In this document: positions 9,427 to 18,755 of the stretch, one piece after another
Layout: each line of letters begins with the position of its first letter
Numbering within the stretch: position 1 is the stretch's first letter
DNA from: a virus
Virus record (IMG/VR): IMGVR_UViG_3300025778_000010
Coordinates: 1-64,000 of that record
DNA: 64,000 bases
Direction: 5' to 3' (one strand)
Program-made: the position numbers and the translations under genes
The notes under the pieces: model-generated
Seen by the model: the letters and a program-made list of their open reading frames with translations, nothing else
Told to the model about the DNA's origin: nothing
Database searches by the model: none

Positions 9427-12400
9427 TTAACAAGCCCCCCAGTAATTTTTTGGCTTGCTCCGTGTGGTACCGTTGGTGCTTGTGGTTTTTTAGTACTTAC
9501 GCCCATGCCATTTGTTTGAGTTTTAGCTTTTGCAATCGCATCTAATGTTCCAGACTGTGCGCCCTTTGCAACTGCTGCTGCAATTGATACAGGGTTATCT
9601 AAACCGCTAATAGCAATACTATTCTGTACAGTAATTGTACCAGTTCCTGATGCATTACTTGCAAGTCTAGCAAGATTAGCAGTTTTAGATACTGAAGAAT
9701 CAATGTTGTGGCTTTGATTAGCAATAGCATCATTTAAATCAGCAAGAGCTTGTGAGAATTGATCTGCCCTTAATTGAATGCTATCAATAGTATTTTGCAT
9801 TTGATTTTCTTTTGTAGTTGTAGCAAAATCAATACCTAATGCTGTTGCTGCTTGACCTGCTTCAGCAGCTCCCAAATAATTACCACTCATTAAAGCAGTT
9901 TTTTGATCTTGCATTAAACTAAAACGTTTATTTTCATAATCAAGAATTCTTTGAGCTTCTGTAGCTTGTTGTTTATAAATTTTAAGTTGTTCGTTTAGAC
10001 CTTTAGTAACAATATTTTCATCTCTTACTCTTGCTTCAAGAACTTTTTTAATTGCCGTTTGAGCGGAAGACGGTGTAAATGATGTTGGTGTACTTGAACT
10101 GCTTCCTGGAGGTGGTGTAGATCCTCCATTAGCTGCAGACTGTGCAATTGCAATTGCATCTTTATATTTGTTATAAAGATCAGTAATTCCAGAATCTCCT
10201 TTTGCTAAAGCTGCTGCTACTTGATCTTGAGTAACAAGTGAGCTTGTTAATAATGCCCCAGCTTTAATTAAATCTAAAGTCGTTCCATTTCCTTTTCTAA
10301 GCTTATCTGTATAAACAGAAAGTCCTGGAGCTTGTTTATTTAAGTTGTTTGCAAAAGCTTGGTAAACTTGATCAGTATTAATTGTTTTTAAAGCTAAATC
10401 TTTATTTGCACCTGACATTTGAGTAATAACGTTTGTAACATTTTTTGCACCACTATTAGCTAAATTATTTAAGCTAGAAACAAGTCCGTCTACCGCTGCT
10501 TGAGTTTGTTGGAATCCCGCATCTCCTGCTTTTTGTCCTGATCCTGCATTAGCAATACCTTTTGCAAAAGCATCACTAGCTCCGCCTCTAACTCCTGAAG
10601 GAATAGATGTTGATCTTACTCCAATACCTTTAGCATATTGTTGTTGTGCTAAACCTATTTGGCTAATAAACGCAGTTCCCGCATCTGCACCTATATTTTT
10701 TAATGCTGCATTTGTTTGAGCAATAACAATTGGGGATGTTCCTGCAGCTAACATTAAGGAATTGGCATTTTGTAAAGCTTGAGATTGAGTATATCCTGCA
10801 GCAATATCAGAACTATATCTTTTTTGCATTTCAAATTTAACGCCATTTGCATCTTGGCTTCCTAAGTTTTTAATATAATCTTTTGTCATTTGATCTGAAG
10901 CATTTAAATATGCTTGGGTTAAAGCATCTACTGCTGCTTTGTTATCTGAAACAGATTTAATATGCTTATCTAATCCGTCTGTGGTTTTTGAAAAATCATA
11001 ACTTGACAATGGCTTAAAGCTAATTCCAAAAGCTTGATTAGCGACTGCTGTTGTTTGGAAACTTTGTGTTAATGCATTTGTACTAATTCTTGCACTTTCT
11101 GATGCTTTTTTAAATATATCAACTAATCCTGTTACAGCTAATCCAAGTCCAGCTCCCGCCCCTAAGCTCATGCCAGGTATGAATGAAGCGATCATTGCTC
11201 CAGTTGTGGCTGCATCAATACCGCTTTTTACTGCTCCGCCTACTCCAGTTGATGGTAACACAGCATTTGCAGCCATTTGAGCACCAAATAAACCTATGCC
11301 ACTAGCTGGTCCACCACTTGTAACCTTAGATAATGTTCTGCCCAAAAAGCCTTTAATTCCAGTTGCTGCTTTTTCTTCTACAATAGGCATTGATCCAAGT
11401 GTCTCTTCTGCACCCTTGGCTATTGAAGTTTCTGCATTTTTTGCAACATTTACCGCAATTGCTTGACCTGCTGCTGCAGTAGCTTCATCTACTGATGCAC
11501 TATAAGAAGCACTTCTTGCATATGGAGAATAACCATTTTCTTTTAATGTAGGGTTTCTATTTACTGTTCTAACCTTATTACCACTTTTTCTTGCAACATC
11601 TTCGCCTGCGTACATAACTTGTGAACCATTACCCATTGTAAGTTCACCGCTTGCAAGACCTTCATTAATTACTGATGTTGGAATTTGTAATCTTGCTTGA
11701 CCAATTTGAGTTGCAGCTACGGCCATAGCTCTAGCAACTTGACCTTCTGCTGTTGCTAACTCTTTATTTGCAGCAATAACTTCCGTTGTTGCTTGGCTAA
11801 GAATTCCGTCAGTAACTTTTTGTTCTTCTGTAGCTGTTGCAATCTCAACTGCTCTAGCACCAATTTGTTTTTCTAAATTATTTGTTGCTGCAACAATTAC
11901 TGGATCTGTTATATTTGCTCCGCCTTGACCAACTGAAAATAATGTTTTGTTTGTGCGGGAGTTCCATTGTGCAATAAATTTATCAATTTCAACTCCACCT
12001 TCTTTAAGTGCTTGGTTTATGCCAGAAGGCAGCTCTGCAATTAAATTAGAAACTCCACTAATATAAGGTGCAAATCTAGCTTGAACTTCTGGGCCAAACA
12101 TTGCCATGGCTGCTTGTGCCCCAGCAGAACCTGGTTCAAATGCGGTTACTAAGTGAGATCTTTCTAATCCTTGTTCTTTCATTCCCAAACCATTTGCTAT
12201 TCCAGCAACAGAAGGAATCCCACCAGGTGCACCAGCGTTCATCGCTGCTACCATTTCTGTAAGACTCTTAGTTAAATCTTGAACTGCTCTATCTAATACT
12301 GTTGCTGCATCTGCATCGCCCAACATTTTATCTTGGAATAATTGTGCTGCATTCTTAGATGCAATTAATTCTGGAGTTAAATATTCTTTAAGGCTTTTTG

Positions 12401-14129
12401 TTCCTGTAATTAAATTTTTAAGTGCAAAACCACCTTTTAAAACATAACCAGCAAAGTTAGCCATTAAACCAGTAAGCATGATAACTGGACCAGAGAGTGC
12501 AACACCTGCTGCTAAAATGCCAAACAACATCTTTAGTGGACCTGGAAGTCCTTCAAATACTTTAGAAATTTTATTTGCAAAATTAAGCAATACTGTTCCA
12601 ATTTTAACAATTTGTTGACCAACTGGGTATAAATCTGCCTTAAAAGTATTAAGTGCAATTTGCCACTGGGCTGTTGGTGATGATGTCGCTTGCTTCATTT
12701 CTTGGTTTGCAAGATCTTGAAGTGCAGAAGATGTTGCACCAGCGACTTTAATAGCATTGGCAGTTTGAGAGCCTGTTCTATTAAAGTTTTCAAGCAATGC
12801 TGAAATTCTTGAGAATTGATATTTACCAAATAATTTTTCAATTAGTTGTTCTCTAACAAGTGGAGAAAGATTTTTTAATGATGCTTGTAAAGCTTCAATC
12901 ATTTGAACTGGACCGCCTGCATTTTTTAAAGCACTTACATTAATACCAAATTTTGCAAACTCCTTTGTTGCTGCAGAAGTTGGAGCAATAATAGATGCGA
13001 ATGCAGATTTAAGTGCGTTAGCAGCTTGTGCTGCAGGAACACCTGCTTCTTTCATGGCAAGAATCATAACAGCAGTATCTTTATAGCTTCCTCCAAGCTG
13101 ATCAATAATTGGACCAACTTTACTTTCTGATTCAATTAAGTCAGTCATAGAAAGAGATGTTTGCTTCTGAATAGATGCAAAATAGTTAACAGCATCAGCA
13201 AGTTGAGTTTGATTTAATTTATAAACATTTGAAAGACCAATAACACCACGTGTTGCTACATCTTGTGTTAGGTTTCCAAGTTTTGCAAGTCTTACTGTTT
13301 GTTCTGTGGCTGTAGTAAGATCAGAACCCATTTTGCCCATAGCAGCAAATGATGAGGCAACGCCTATTGTAAATTCTTGAGCAATACCTGTTGTAGCAGC
13401 CATTTTTCTTCCAAGATCCAAAACTTGGTTAGAAATTTGATCAATTGAATTTTGGCTTGGAGGAGTTAATCCTTCTCCGTATACTTTTTGTAATTGAGTT
13501 AATGCACCATTTGTAGCATCAAAAGCCTTAACTGCATTAGATGCAAATATTGTCAATGGTACAGACATACCTACAGTTAATTGACGACCCGCCCACTGCG
13601 TATTTTTACCCCAGTTAATAAGAGACTGAGTTCCTTTATCAACAGCAATGTTATATAAATTTTGATAATTAGCTGCTATTTTAGTAGCATCAGCAACTGC
13701 ATTAATTTGTGTGGGCGTATAAACTGAAAAAACGCCTTGTTTGCCAGGCTGTTGCATGATTATTGAATTTTGTAATTTTGTTTGTTCTACGGCCAAAGCC
13801 TTCATTGATGTTACTGCTTGGCTAGATTGGTTTTTAATAATATTAAAATAATCAGTAAGCTTTAATTTTCCTGTTGTTAAAGCATTACCAAAATTATCTG
13901 TTTCTGTTTTTAATTTAACAGTTTGCTCTGTAAATTGCCCAGAGGCAACCATGGCATTTTTAAAATTAGTATTTAAATTATTTAATTGATTGCTAAGATC
14001 TGATGTAAGAGAAGTACCTGCAAGTGATTTTTGTAATGCAGCAACTTGTGTTTTAAGTGCAGTAAGTTTAGCGTTAATATCGCTAAAATCGCCAAGTCCA
14101 ACTATATTTAATTCAATATTAGCAGACAT
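9423..14129 (-). CDS. Tape measure protein (1568 aa)
   Basis: Long, Ala/Gln/Lys-rich, largely helical protein directly after the tail chaperone pair. The N-terminal 100 residues form a coiled-coil. Residues of about 180-420 match the TP901 phage tail tape-measure core: a TTGIAQEFTIGVASSFAAMG stretch, then MKEAGVPAAQAANALKSAFA. Two hydrophobic zones follow, at about 515-560 (LKMLFGILAAGVALSG) and 950-1010 (IASFIPGMSLGAGAGLGLAV). Such segments are thought to enter the host membrane during DNA delivery. The C-terminus returns to coiled-coil. Its length should set the tail length, suggesting a long siphoviral tail. The start codon overlaps the chaperone stop (TAATG). Confidence 0.92.
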   Translation of the reverse strand: MSANIELNIVGLGDFSDINAKLTALKTQVAALQKSLAGTSLTSDLSNQLNNLNTNFKNAMVASGQFTEQTVKLKTETDNFGNALTTGKLKLTDYFNIIKNQSSQAVTSMKALAVEQTKLQNSIIMQQPGKQGVFSVYTPTQINAVADATKIAANYQNLYNIAVDKGTQSLINWGKNTQWAGRQLTVGMSVPLTIFASNAVKAFDATNGALTQLQKVYGEGLTPPSQNSIDQISNQVLDLGRKMAATTGIAQEFTIGVASSFAAMGKMGSDLTTATEQTVRLAKLGNLTQDVATRGVIGLSNVYKLNQTQLADAVNYFASIQKQTSLSMTDLIESESKVGPIIDQLGGSYKDTAVMILAMKEAGVPAAQAANALKSAFASIIAPTSAATKEFAKFGINVSALKNAGGPVQMIEALQASLKNLSPLVREQLIEKLFGKYQFSRISALLENFNRTGSQTANAIKVAGATSSALQDLANQEMKQATSSPTAQWQIALNTFKADLYPVGQQIVKIGTVLLNFANKISKVFEGLPGPLKMLFGILAAGVALSGPVIMLTGLMANFAGYVLKGGFALKNLITGTKSLKEYLTPELIASKNAAQLFQDKMLGDADAATVLDRAVQDLTKSLTEMVAAMNAGAPGGIPSVAGIANGLGMKEQGLERSHLVTAFEPGSAGAQAAMAMFGPEVQARFAPYISGVSNLIAELPSGINQALKEGGVEIDKFIAQWNSRTNKTLFSVGQGGANITDPVIVAATNNLEKQIGARAVEIATATEEQKVTDGILSQATTEVIAANKELATAEGQVARAMAVAATQIGQARLQIPTSVINEGLASGELTMGNGSQVMYAGEDVARKSGNKVRTVNRNPTLKENGYSPYARSASYSASVDEATAAAGQAIAVNVAKNAETSIAKGAEETLGSMPIVEEKAATGIKGFLGRTLSKVTSGGPASGIGLFGAQMAANAVLPSTGVGGAVKSGIDAATTGAMIASFIPGMSLGAGAGLGLAVTGLVDIFKKASESARISTNALTQSFQTTAVANQAFGISFKPLSSYDFSKTTDGLDKHIKSVSDNKAAVDALTQAYLNASDQMTKDYIKNLGSQDANGVKFEMQKRYSSDIAAGYTQSQALQNANSLMLAAGTSPIVIAQTNAALKNIGADAGTAFISQIGLAQQQYAKGIGVRSTSIPSGVRGGASDAFAKGIANAGSGQKAGDAGFQQTQAAVDGLVSSLNNLANSGAKNVTNVITQMSGANKDLALKTINTDQVYQAFANNLNKQAPGLSVYTDKLRKGNGTTLDLIKAGALLTSSLVTQDQVAAALAKGDSGITDLYNKYKDAIAIAQSAANGGSTPPPGSSSSTPTSFTPSSAQTAIKKVLEARVRDENIVTKGLNEQLKIYKQQATEAQRILDYENKRFSLMQDQKTALMSGNYLGAAEAGQAATALGIDFATTTKENQMQNTIDSIQLRADQFSQALADLNDAIANQSHNIDSSVSKTANLARLASNASGTGTITVQNSIAISGLDNPVSIAAAVAKGAQSGTLDAIAKAKTQTNGMGVSTKKPQAPTVPHGASQKITGGLVK

Positions 14130-14443
14130 TACTCACCCCCAAATTGCATAAATGCTAAACCTTCTCCTGCTCCGAACCCTTCCTCTGTTGCATGATAACC
14201 AGAGTTCATTGTAATATCTGGTGCTTCTTCATCTTCTGCATCAAGGTCAATTCCTTGAATTGCTGCAAGGAATTTTCTGTGTTCGTTAACCTGTTTCCTT
14301 TGAACTTCTAGCAAAGCTGTAAGTTCTTCAAGAGACAAATTACTTTCTAGCTCGTCAAAGTTTTTCCAATGACCAAGCAAGAAAACTTCGGACTCTAAGG
14401 AGCGAAGATCTAGTTCGTCCCAACTAGAGCTGCTCCCAGAAGG
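14129..14443 (-). CDS. Tail assembly chaperone, T-part made by -1 frameshift (GT fusion 14129..14742)
   Basis: Frame lacking its own good start. It is open from the slippery site to a stop at 14129 and encodes about 104 residues beginning PSGSSSSWDELDL, followed by a helical region and an acidic tail. If ribosomes slip -1 at 14443-14449 after residue 100 of the upstream protein, a 204-residue fusion results. This is the classic lambda G/GT arrangement immediately ahead of the tape measure, which the chaperone coats during tail assembly. Downstream, TAATG couples it to the tape measure. An internal TTG at 14380 could be annotated as a start, but reading continuity upstream of it argues for frameshift expression. 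Confidence 0.8.
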   Translation of the reverse strand, partial: PSGSSSSWDELDLRSLESEVFLLGHWKNFDELESNLSLEELTALLEVQRKQVNEHRKFLAAIQGIDLDAEDEEAPDITMNSGYHATEEGFGAGEGLAFMQFGGE

Positions 14444-14742
14444 TTTGGGTCTGTGAGCTTTAGACCGCCTGCAACTTCAAGAATTTTCATCATAGTAGGA
14501 ACTTCAATTAACTCTTCAAATTTATCTTTATCTGAAGCAAGTTCTGGTCGTGTTGTTTCCAAGCAAACCATGGCTCCTTTAATAAAGAAATCCATTGCTT
14601 CTTGTTCTGAAGCGTTATCTGCGTCCATGCCTTGTATAATAGTCATAAATTTTCTTAATTGTTTAATAGGTAATGGCTTGAGGGTAATCGTTGTACCATC
14701 AGCTAATTCAATTTCTACTACATCATATACTGTTGTTGCCAA
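14410..14742 (-). CDS. Tail assembly chaperone, G-part (110 aa)
   Basis: Zero-frame tail chaperone. The N-terminus is YDVVEIELADGTTITLKPLP, with a helical core and the ending LKLTDPNLLGAALVGTN. This is the size and position of lambda gpG-type proteins between the major tail protein and the tape measure. The start is TTG at 14742, supported by an AGAGGAG ribosome site eight bases upstream; no in-frame ATG fits. A TGG-TATAAT promoter and a hairpin separate it from the major tail protein gene, so the chaperone and tape measure can be expressed at a different level from the tail tube. Most ribosomes should finish here, and a minority shift into the T-part. Confidence 0.8.
   Translation of the reverse strand: MATTVYDVVEIELADGTTITLKPLPIKQLRKFMTIIQGMDADNASEQEAMDFFIKGAMVCLETTRPELASDKDKFEELIEVPTMMKILEVAGGLKLTDPNLLGAALVGTN
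14443..14449 (-). promoter_or_regulatory. -1 ribosomal frameshift slippery site CCCAAAC
   Basis: On the minus strand the heptamer reads C CCA AAC in the chaperone's own frame, the canonical X-XXY-YYZ form. It lies ten codons before the zero-frame stop at 14410-14412. The -1 frame is open through it into the T-part, which runs to the tape measure. Confidence 0.75.
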
Positions 14743-14769
14743 TTAATAGCTCCTCTGTTTGTTAGTTAA

Positions 14770-14778
14770 ATTATACCA
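14770..14778 (-). promoter_or_regulatory. Extended -10 promoter TGGTATAAT
   Basis: Minus-strand TGG-TATAAT about 27 bases upstream of the TTG start of the chaperone. TTGTTT lies 16 bases further upstream as a weak -35. It sits just downstream of the hairpin that ends the major-tail transcript. Confidence 0.5.
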
Positions 14779-14800
14779 ATAAAATCAGTATAAACAAATT

Positions 14801-14829
14801 CAAGACCCCGCCATTTCTGACGGGGCTTG
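14801..14829 (-). terminator. Hairpin after the major tail protein gene
   Basis: Inverted repeat CAAGACCCCG / CGGGGCTTG with a short loop, in the gap between major tail protein and chaperone. The minus strand is followed by a moderately T-rich stretch, so it may be a partial terminator or mRNA-stabilising stem. Confidence 0.55.
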
Positions 14830-14862
14830 AAATTTTATATTAAGTTGTATATTAAGTTATAT

Positions 14863-15612
14863 TTAGATTGTGCCGTATACTCGGTCAATTACAACGCCGT
14901 ATTCTGCACCTGCGTATGATGCGTCAGCATCATCTGGGAGACAACGGAAGTTGATTGGGAATACAGTAGCAGCATCACGCTTTAAAGCATGCATTGTTGT
15001 ATCAATTTGAACAACACGACGAGCAATGTAAACACGCTCTTTTTGCTTAAGATCTGAGGTATGTGGAAGACCTGTTGATCCACCTGCACCTGCAGACTGT
15101 GATGGATCGTATTGTGATCCGATTTGACGTGAGGCAGAACCTACGAAAACAACTGTACGCTCAACAGGAGTATCTCCTACTGCACCTGCAACTAAGTTAA
15201 GGGTTGCTGTAGATGAACCTGTATTGTTCAAAGTATAAACTGTTGAACCTGCTGAAGTTGTAACATAATCTGATTGTCCCCATGAGACGTTAAGATTTTC
15301 AAGAGTTCCTTCTGCAAGTTCTGTCTTAAGCATAACCTTGAGAGTTTGCTTGAATAGACGAGCTGCATCAAGAAGCTGGTCAACCAAAATTTCACCGTAT
15401 ACTGGTTCGTATGAAACTTCAAGTCCAGCAGATGTAAAACCTACTTGACGAAAATCTGATCCTGCATTAAGTTGAGCATTAGCTGAAGAGCCTGCTGCAA
15501 CAATATTGCTTGAAATGTAACTTGGTGTTGTTAGTGGTCGGTTTGCACCATTCTTGTTAGAGATGTATAGGTTTGCTGCACCGACGATAACGTTTCTAGT
15601 ACTTGTAGCCAT
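14863..15612 (-). CDS. Major tail (tube) protein (249 aa)
   Basis: Located just upstream of the chaperones with its own promoter and ribosome site. The sequence has a regular beta-rich composition. The segment ARLFKQTLKVMLKTELAEG, then NVSWGQ, closely resembles actinophage major tail subunits. The N-terminus begins with a tube-like strand (NVIVGAANLYISN). A 19-base leader, AATAAGGTGGTGAAATAAA, precedes the start and is identical to that of the major capsid gene, consistent with matched high translation of the two most abundant virion proteins. GC-richer third positions than the fibre genes are visible here, as in the capsid gene. Assignment rests on position and resemblance. Confidence 0.8.
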   Translation of the reverse strand: MATSTRNVIVGAANLYISNKNGANRPLTTPSYISSNIVAAGSSANAQLNAGSDFRQVGFTSAGLEVSYEPVYGEILVDQLLDAARLFKQTLKVMLKTELAEGTLENLNVSWGQSDYVTTSAGSTVYTLNNTGSSTATLNLVAGAVGDTPVERTVVFVGSASRQIGSQYDPSQSAGAGGSTGLPHTSDLKQKERVYIARRVVQIDTTMHALKRDAATVFPINFRCLPDDADASYAGAEYGVVIDRVYGTI

Positions 15613-15678
15613 TTATTTATTTCACCACCTTATTTATTTTAAAATTAACAAAGATGACAATTTACTTCCTCGGGATTA

Positions 15679-15687
15679 ATCATAGCA
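15679..15687 (-). promoter_or_regulatory. Extended -10 promoter TGCTATGAT (major tail gene)
   Basis: Minus-strand TGC-TATGAT about 65 bases upstream of the major tail start, between the tail-terminator stop and the conserved 19-base leader. The -35 region is poor (TTTGTT at about 17). Confidence 0.45.
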
Positions 15688-15709
15688 TTAATTAGATATA
15701 AAACAAACT

Positions 15710-16225
15710 TTAGATATATCTGCCAGTAAGAGGATCGGTTTGACGAGTATAAGCGTAATGAAATGTTAGCATTCCAGTCATAAATCCACCTTCTGTTTGA
15801 AATGGTTGGATTGGGTCAGCTGATTCAAGATGAAACCATAGAAAGGTAAATGGACTTGTTGGGTTTACCTCTAAATTAATATCTTTTGCAGAAAGATCAT
15901 ATCTACGAACTAAATCAATTAAAAAGTTAATAATTGTTTGGACTTCTTCTGATGAGGTAGATGTTATCTCTAGGGTCATAGATTCTTCAGAGATCCACCA
16001 TTGAACTCCCCGACTTTTTTGAATAACATCATAAATAATGTATGTTTTAGCTGGCAGCAAATTGTTAAATTCTGGAACCTGTTGAGCAGGAATAATTGGG
16101 ATTAAAGGCGTAGTAAATCCATCTGCAATATATGAATTTAAATTAATTAATTTAGCATTAACTAACTCTTGCAATATTGCTTTTCTTACGTCATAGGACG
16201 CAACTCTTGTGTAATCTGCTGTCAT
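15710..16225 (-). CDS. Tail terminator protein (171 aa)
   Basis: Alpha/beta protein immediately upstream of the major tail gene, the standard slot of the tail terminator that caps the tube and joins it to the neck. Visible features are KTYIIYDVIQKSRGVQWWIS, then EVQTIINFLIDLVRRYD, then FTFLWFHLESADPIQP. This is the strand-helix-strand order of the gpU/terminator fold. The C-terminus (FHYAYTRQTDPLTGRYI) is typical of actinophage relatives. The start overlaps the previous gene's stop by four bases (ATGA). The name is inferred mainly from position. Confidence 0.65.
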   Translation of the reverse strand: MTADYTRVASYDVRKAILQELVNAKLINLNSYIADGFTTPLIPIIPAQQVPEFNNLLPAKTYIIYDVIQKSRGVQWWISEESMTLEITSTSSEEVQTIINFLIDLVRRYDLSAKDINLEVNPTSPFTFLWFHLESADPIQPFQTEGGFMTGMLTFHYAYTRQTDPLTGRYI

Positions 16226-16944
16226 TTGATTGCTGTTACTCCCTTAGAATATTCTTCTGAAACTGCTTTAACTACGCTTCTAACACCCGTAACACCTATC
16301 CTGTTATTTGCAGTCAAAGCTAAAGATACATCATTAACTATTTTCTCATATAACCCTGACGAATTCATAATTGAATCGGCATTTGTTGTATACCACTCAA
16401 CCATAAAGTTGTAAAAAGAGTTTTTTGTTTGCATACCGCCTGGATTGTTAATTGTAATAACAGTTCCTGGCTTTATAAATACTTGTCCCTCTGATCCCAA
16501 AAATGTTAAAATTTTACTAGATTGAATAGTTACTGGTCTTCCTTCTTCCATAACTTGAGCTTTATATCTAAATACACTTTGTGATGTAACAGATTTTCCT
16601 GTGGGTCCAGGAATTTGAAGCTCTGGGTTTACTGGTACAGGAACCCTAGATAAATTAAAATTTGTGTTTATATCTAAAACGCCATTTAAAATACTTGCTC
16701 TTTCAATAACAAAAAGTCTAGCGTTTGGATTACCTAATCCGCCCCATTCATAAACGTGATGCATTCTTTTTGGGTTTTGTACAGCAAACCTATCTACTGC
16801 AAGTGCAAATCTTTCACCTGTTATTGTAAACACAGCTTTTGCTATTTCTTGCAAGACTGTAGGTCGTGAAAGTTCTTTGGCACTATTAACAACTTCTTCT
16901 ACACGGCTAATTAAATTATTAGCATTAATGTTCAGTGTTATCAT
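16222..16944 (-). CDS. Head-tail joining / HK97 gp10-like protein (240 aa)
   Basis: Placed between the stopper and the tail terminator. It starts with a helical stretch (LISRVEEVVNSAKELS), then an ARLFVIERASILNG segment, strands, and an ending with two helices. This recalls the head-tail joining or minor capsid proteins of actinophages in the HK97-gp10 position. The start at 16944 (MITLNINANN) is preferred over an upstream ATG at 16998. The longer form would overlap the preceding gene by 74 bases instead of 20 and adds an unrelated Lys/Phe-rich leader. Function is by synteny only. Confidence 0.55.
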   Translation of the reverse strand: MITLNINANNLISRVEEVVNSAKELSRPTVLQEIAKAVFTITGERFALAVDRFAVQNPKRMHHVYEWGGLGNPNARLFVIERASILNGVLDINTNFNLSRVPVPVNPELQIPGPTGKSVTSQSVFRYKAQVMEEGRPVTIQSSKILTFLGSEGQVFIKPGTVITINNPGGMQTKNSFYNFMVEWYTTNADSIMNSSGLYEKIVNDVSLALTANNRIGVTGVRSVVKAVSEEYSKGVTAIK

Positions 16945-17374
16945 TGCTTTGTACTGGAACCCTTTGTAGAACTGCTTCAAAATAAGAAACTTTGCCAAAC
17001 GGATCTAATACTGGATGTGAAGAAAATATTTCAAAAATAGAGTCTGGCTCACCGTATCTGTCAAGCTCAATAAAAACTTGTTGACCATCGCTTGAGCGAA
17101 TATCATTTAATCTCCAACGCTTACTAAGTAACTCTAAAGATTTTACACGAAGTTGAAGTTTTTCTGCATACCCGCCGTAAGAGCCTTTGTCAAATTGTTT
17201 GCTATCTCCTCTGGTTGAAGCTCCGCCAGATTTAATTGGTTCTACTTTACAAGGAATAGTTTTACTATAAACCCATTCTCTTGTAATAGCACCAGTGTCT
17301 GGGTTTTGAGCATTTTGCTGAACCCAAACTTCTGCTGACATGTTCATAATAGAACTCATAAATGAATTAAACAT
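16925..17374 (-). CDS. Head-tail stopper-like connector (149 aa)
   Basis: Small beta-rich protein between the adaptor and the gp10-like gene. Features include EVWVQQNAQNPDTGAITREW near the start and LELLSKRWRLNDIRSSDG later, a pattern of head-closure (SPP1 gp16-like) proteins: a barrel with an extended loop. It overlaps the previous gene by one base and the next by 20, so expression is coupled. There is a possible weak ribosome site inside the adaptor end. Assigned from gene order (adaptor, stopper, gp10-like, terminator). Confidence 0.55.
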   Translation of the reverse strand: MFNSFMSSIMNMSAEVWVQQNAQNPDTGAITREWVYSKTIPCKVEPIKSGGASTRGDSKQFDKGSYGGYAEKLQLRVKSLELLSKRWRLNDIRSSDGQQVFIELDRYGEPDSIFEIFSSHPVLDPFGKVSYFEAVLQRVPVQSNDNTEH

Positions 17375-18324
17375 TAGATAATTACAATATTAACGTGACG
17401 GTATTGGTCCAAGATATTATCTACGGTTACATTACCAGTTCCGTTAAACGCTCCCTTTGCCATTTCAAATGAAATCTCACTAAGATCAACTTTTTGTAAG
17501 TACTTGTTTCTCCAGTTAAAGTCATTTGCTAAGATATCATTAATTAAAAGCATTGTTGCAATTTTAATGTCATCTGGCACATACTTGTACCCAATTTGAC
17601 CTTGAAATTTGTATCTTGCATTATCTTGAAAACGTCCGTAATAAAGGACTGCTGGATCTACGTTATTGTCGTATCTTACATCCCAGCCTTGATCATAAAT
17701 TCTTACTGCAAATCCTGTTTGTGTAATTTCAAGAGGGAAACCAAATGTGTTGACATAAGGAGTAACAGTGTTATCAATAACAAGAATATCGTTCTCCCAT
17801 ACCTTGTCAATTGTAAGCATTCTTTCAGTAAATTGTAGTGCATCTGAGCCTTTACCAAACATTTCTTGGCTTCCATAGTAGCACCAAAACTTTTGTCCTG
17901 TGTACCCGTCTACAATTGTTCGTGCAACTTTTTCAGCTGCAATAATTTTATTTTCATCTTGATAATTTAACTCTGAAGGAGTTGATCCATACTGAAAGAA
18001 ATCAATAACATCTGAAGGCGTAGCATATACGCTATCTACAGAATAATATTCATTTTGTGTTGCAGAAACTCCGTTAACAATATATGTCCAGCGTAGCTCT
18101 AATACTCTATTAATGTTGGTAATAGCAGGTGTCAGCAAGTAAGAATATATTCCAGAGGGTACCTCGTCAACTGGTGTGCAATTTTCATAACCAATAATTG
18201 GTGCAGAATCATTATCTGCGTCATAGATTGCTAAGGTTGGCAGGGAGTCTGCTTGTGATAATATGCCACTGTTAAAGACATTTAGAAGAACCTTGGCTTC
18301 TTGATTTCTGGTTATGTTTTGCAC
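17374..18324 (-). CDS. Head-tail adaptor / connector (316 aa)
   Basis: Follows the capsid gene and the SAP-like gene. The central helical region (TPSDVIDFFQYGSTPSELNY, then EKVARTIVDGYTGQKFW) resembles the helical head-completion core of gp15/gp6-type adaptors, which sit under the portal. Flanking beta segments extend it beyond the usual 100-150 residues. The N-terminal 100 residues form an Ig-like strand series (GIYSYLLTPAITNINRVLEL). Such a fusion is common in actinophages. The assignment is positional with modest sequence support. Confidence 0.6.
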   Translation of the reverse strand: MQNITRNQEAKVLLNVFNSGILSQADSLPTLAIYDADNDSAPIIGYENCTPVDEVPSGIYSYLLTPAITNINRVLELRWTYIVNGVSATQNEYYSVDSVYATPSDVIDFFQYGSTPSELNYQDENKIIAAEKVARTIVDGYTGQKFWCYYGSQEMFGKGSDALQFTERMLTIDKVWENDILVIDNTVTPYVNTFGFPLEITQTGFAVRIYDQGWDVRYDNNVDPAVLYYGRFQDNARYKFQGQIGYKYVPDDIKIATMLLINDILANDFNWRNKYLQKVDLSEISFEMAKGAFNGTGNVTVDNILDQYRHVNIVII

Positions 18325-18334
18325 TTATTGCCTC

Positions 18335-18733
18335 CTAAGCGTAAAACTCCTGAGCTTCTCTAGGAGTTGCTAATCTGAATCCATCTTGATGGTCAAAAAT
18401 AGCTTGAGCTTCTGATTCGGACATTGCCACGAATGGGTGCTCTCTGGTAAATGTATAGTTCATTGTATTGTAAGAGTGATTATCTCTTTCCATCTTAACA
18501 AGAACTGACTTTGTTGTCTTCATGATCCTTTGTTCTCTTTTCTTCTTTTCAAGCTCAGAGATTTCAATATCTTGCTTTTCAACATTAGTAAACTTTTGAT
18601 ACATATCATATGAGATTCCTTCTTCTTGAAGGACTGCAATGATTTCTGGTTTTGTCTTATATTCCTCTGAATCAATACCAAAAGCTTCTGCTGCTTTTCT
18701 TAATTCTGCGATTTTTAGATCTGTAAATGACAT
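18335..18733 (-). CDS. SAP/HeH-like protein next to the capsid gene (132 aa)
   Basis: The start at 18733 has a GAAAGG ribosome site eight bases upstream. An ATG at 18751 lies inside that site and is unlikely. The N-terminus forms a helix-extension-helix of SAP/HeH type (LKIAELRKAAEAFGIDSEEY, then KPEIIAVLQEEG), a small nucleic-acid or protein binding fold often found next to phage capsid genes. A charged coiled-coil (ELEKKKREQRIM) and a C-terminal domain ending EAQAIFDHQDGFRLATPREA follow. That ending resembles domains found on phage head-associated proteins. The exact role is unknown; it may be a head decoration, or link capsid and DNA. Confidence 0.6.
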   Translation of the reverse strand: MSFTDLKIAELRKAAEAFGIDSEEYKTKPEIIAVLQEEGISYDMYQKFTNVEKQDIEISELEKKKREQRIMKTTKSVLVKMERDNHSYNTMNYTFTREHPFVAMSESEAQAIFDHQDGFRLATPREAQEFYA

Positions 18734-18755
18734 TTTTATACCTTTCGTCATGTTA

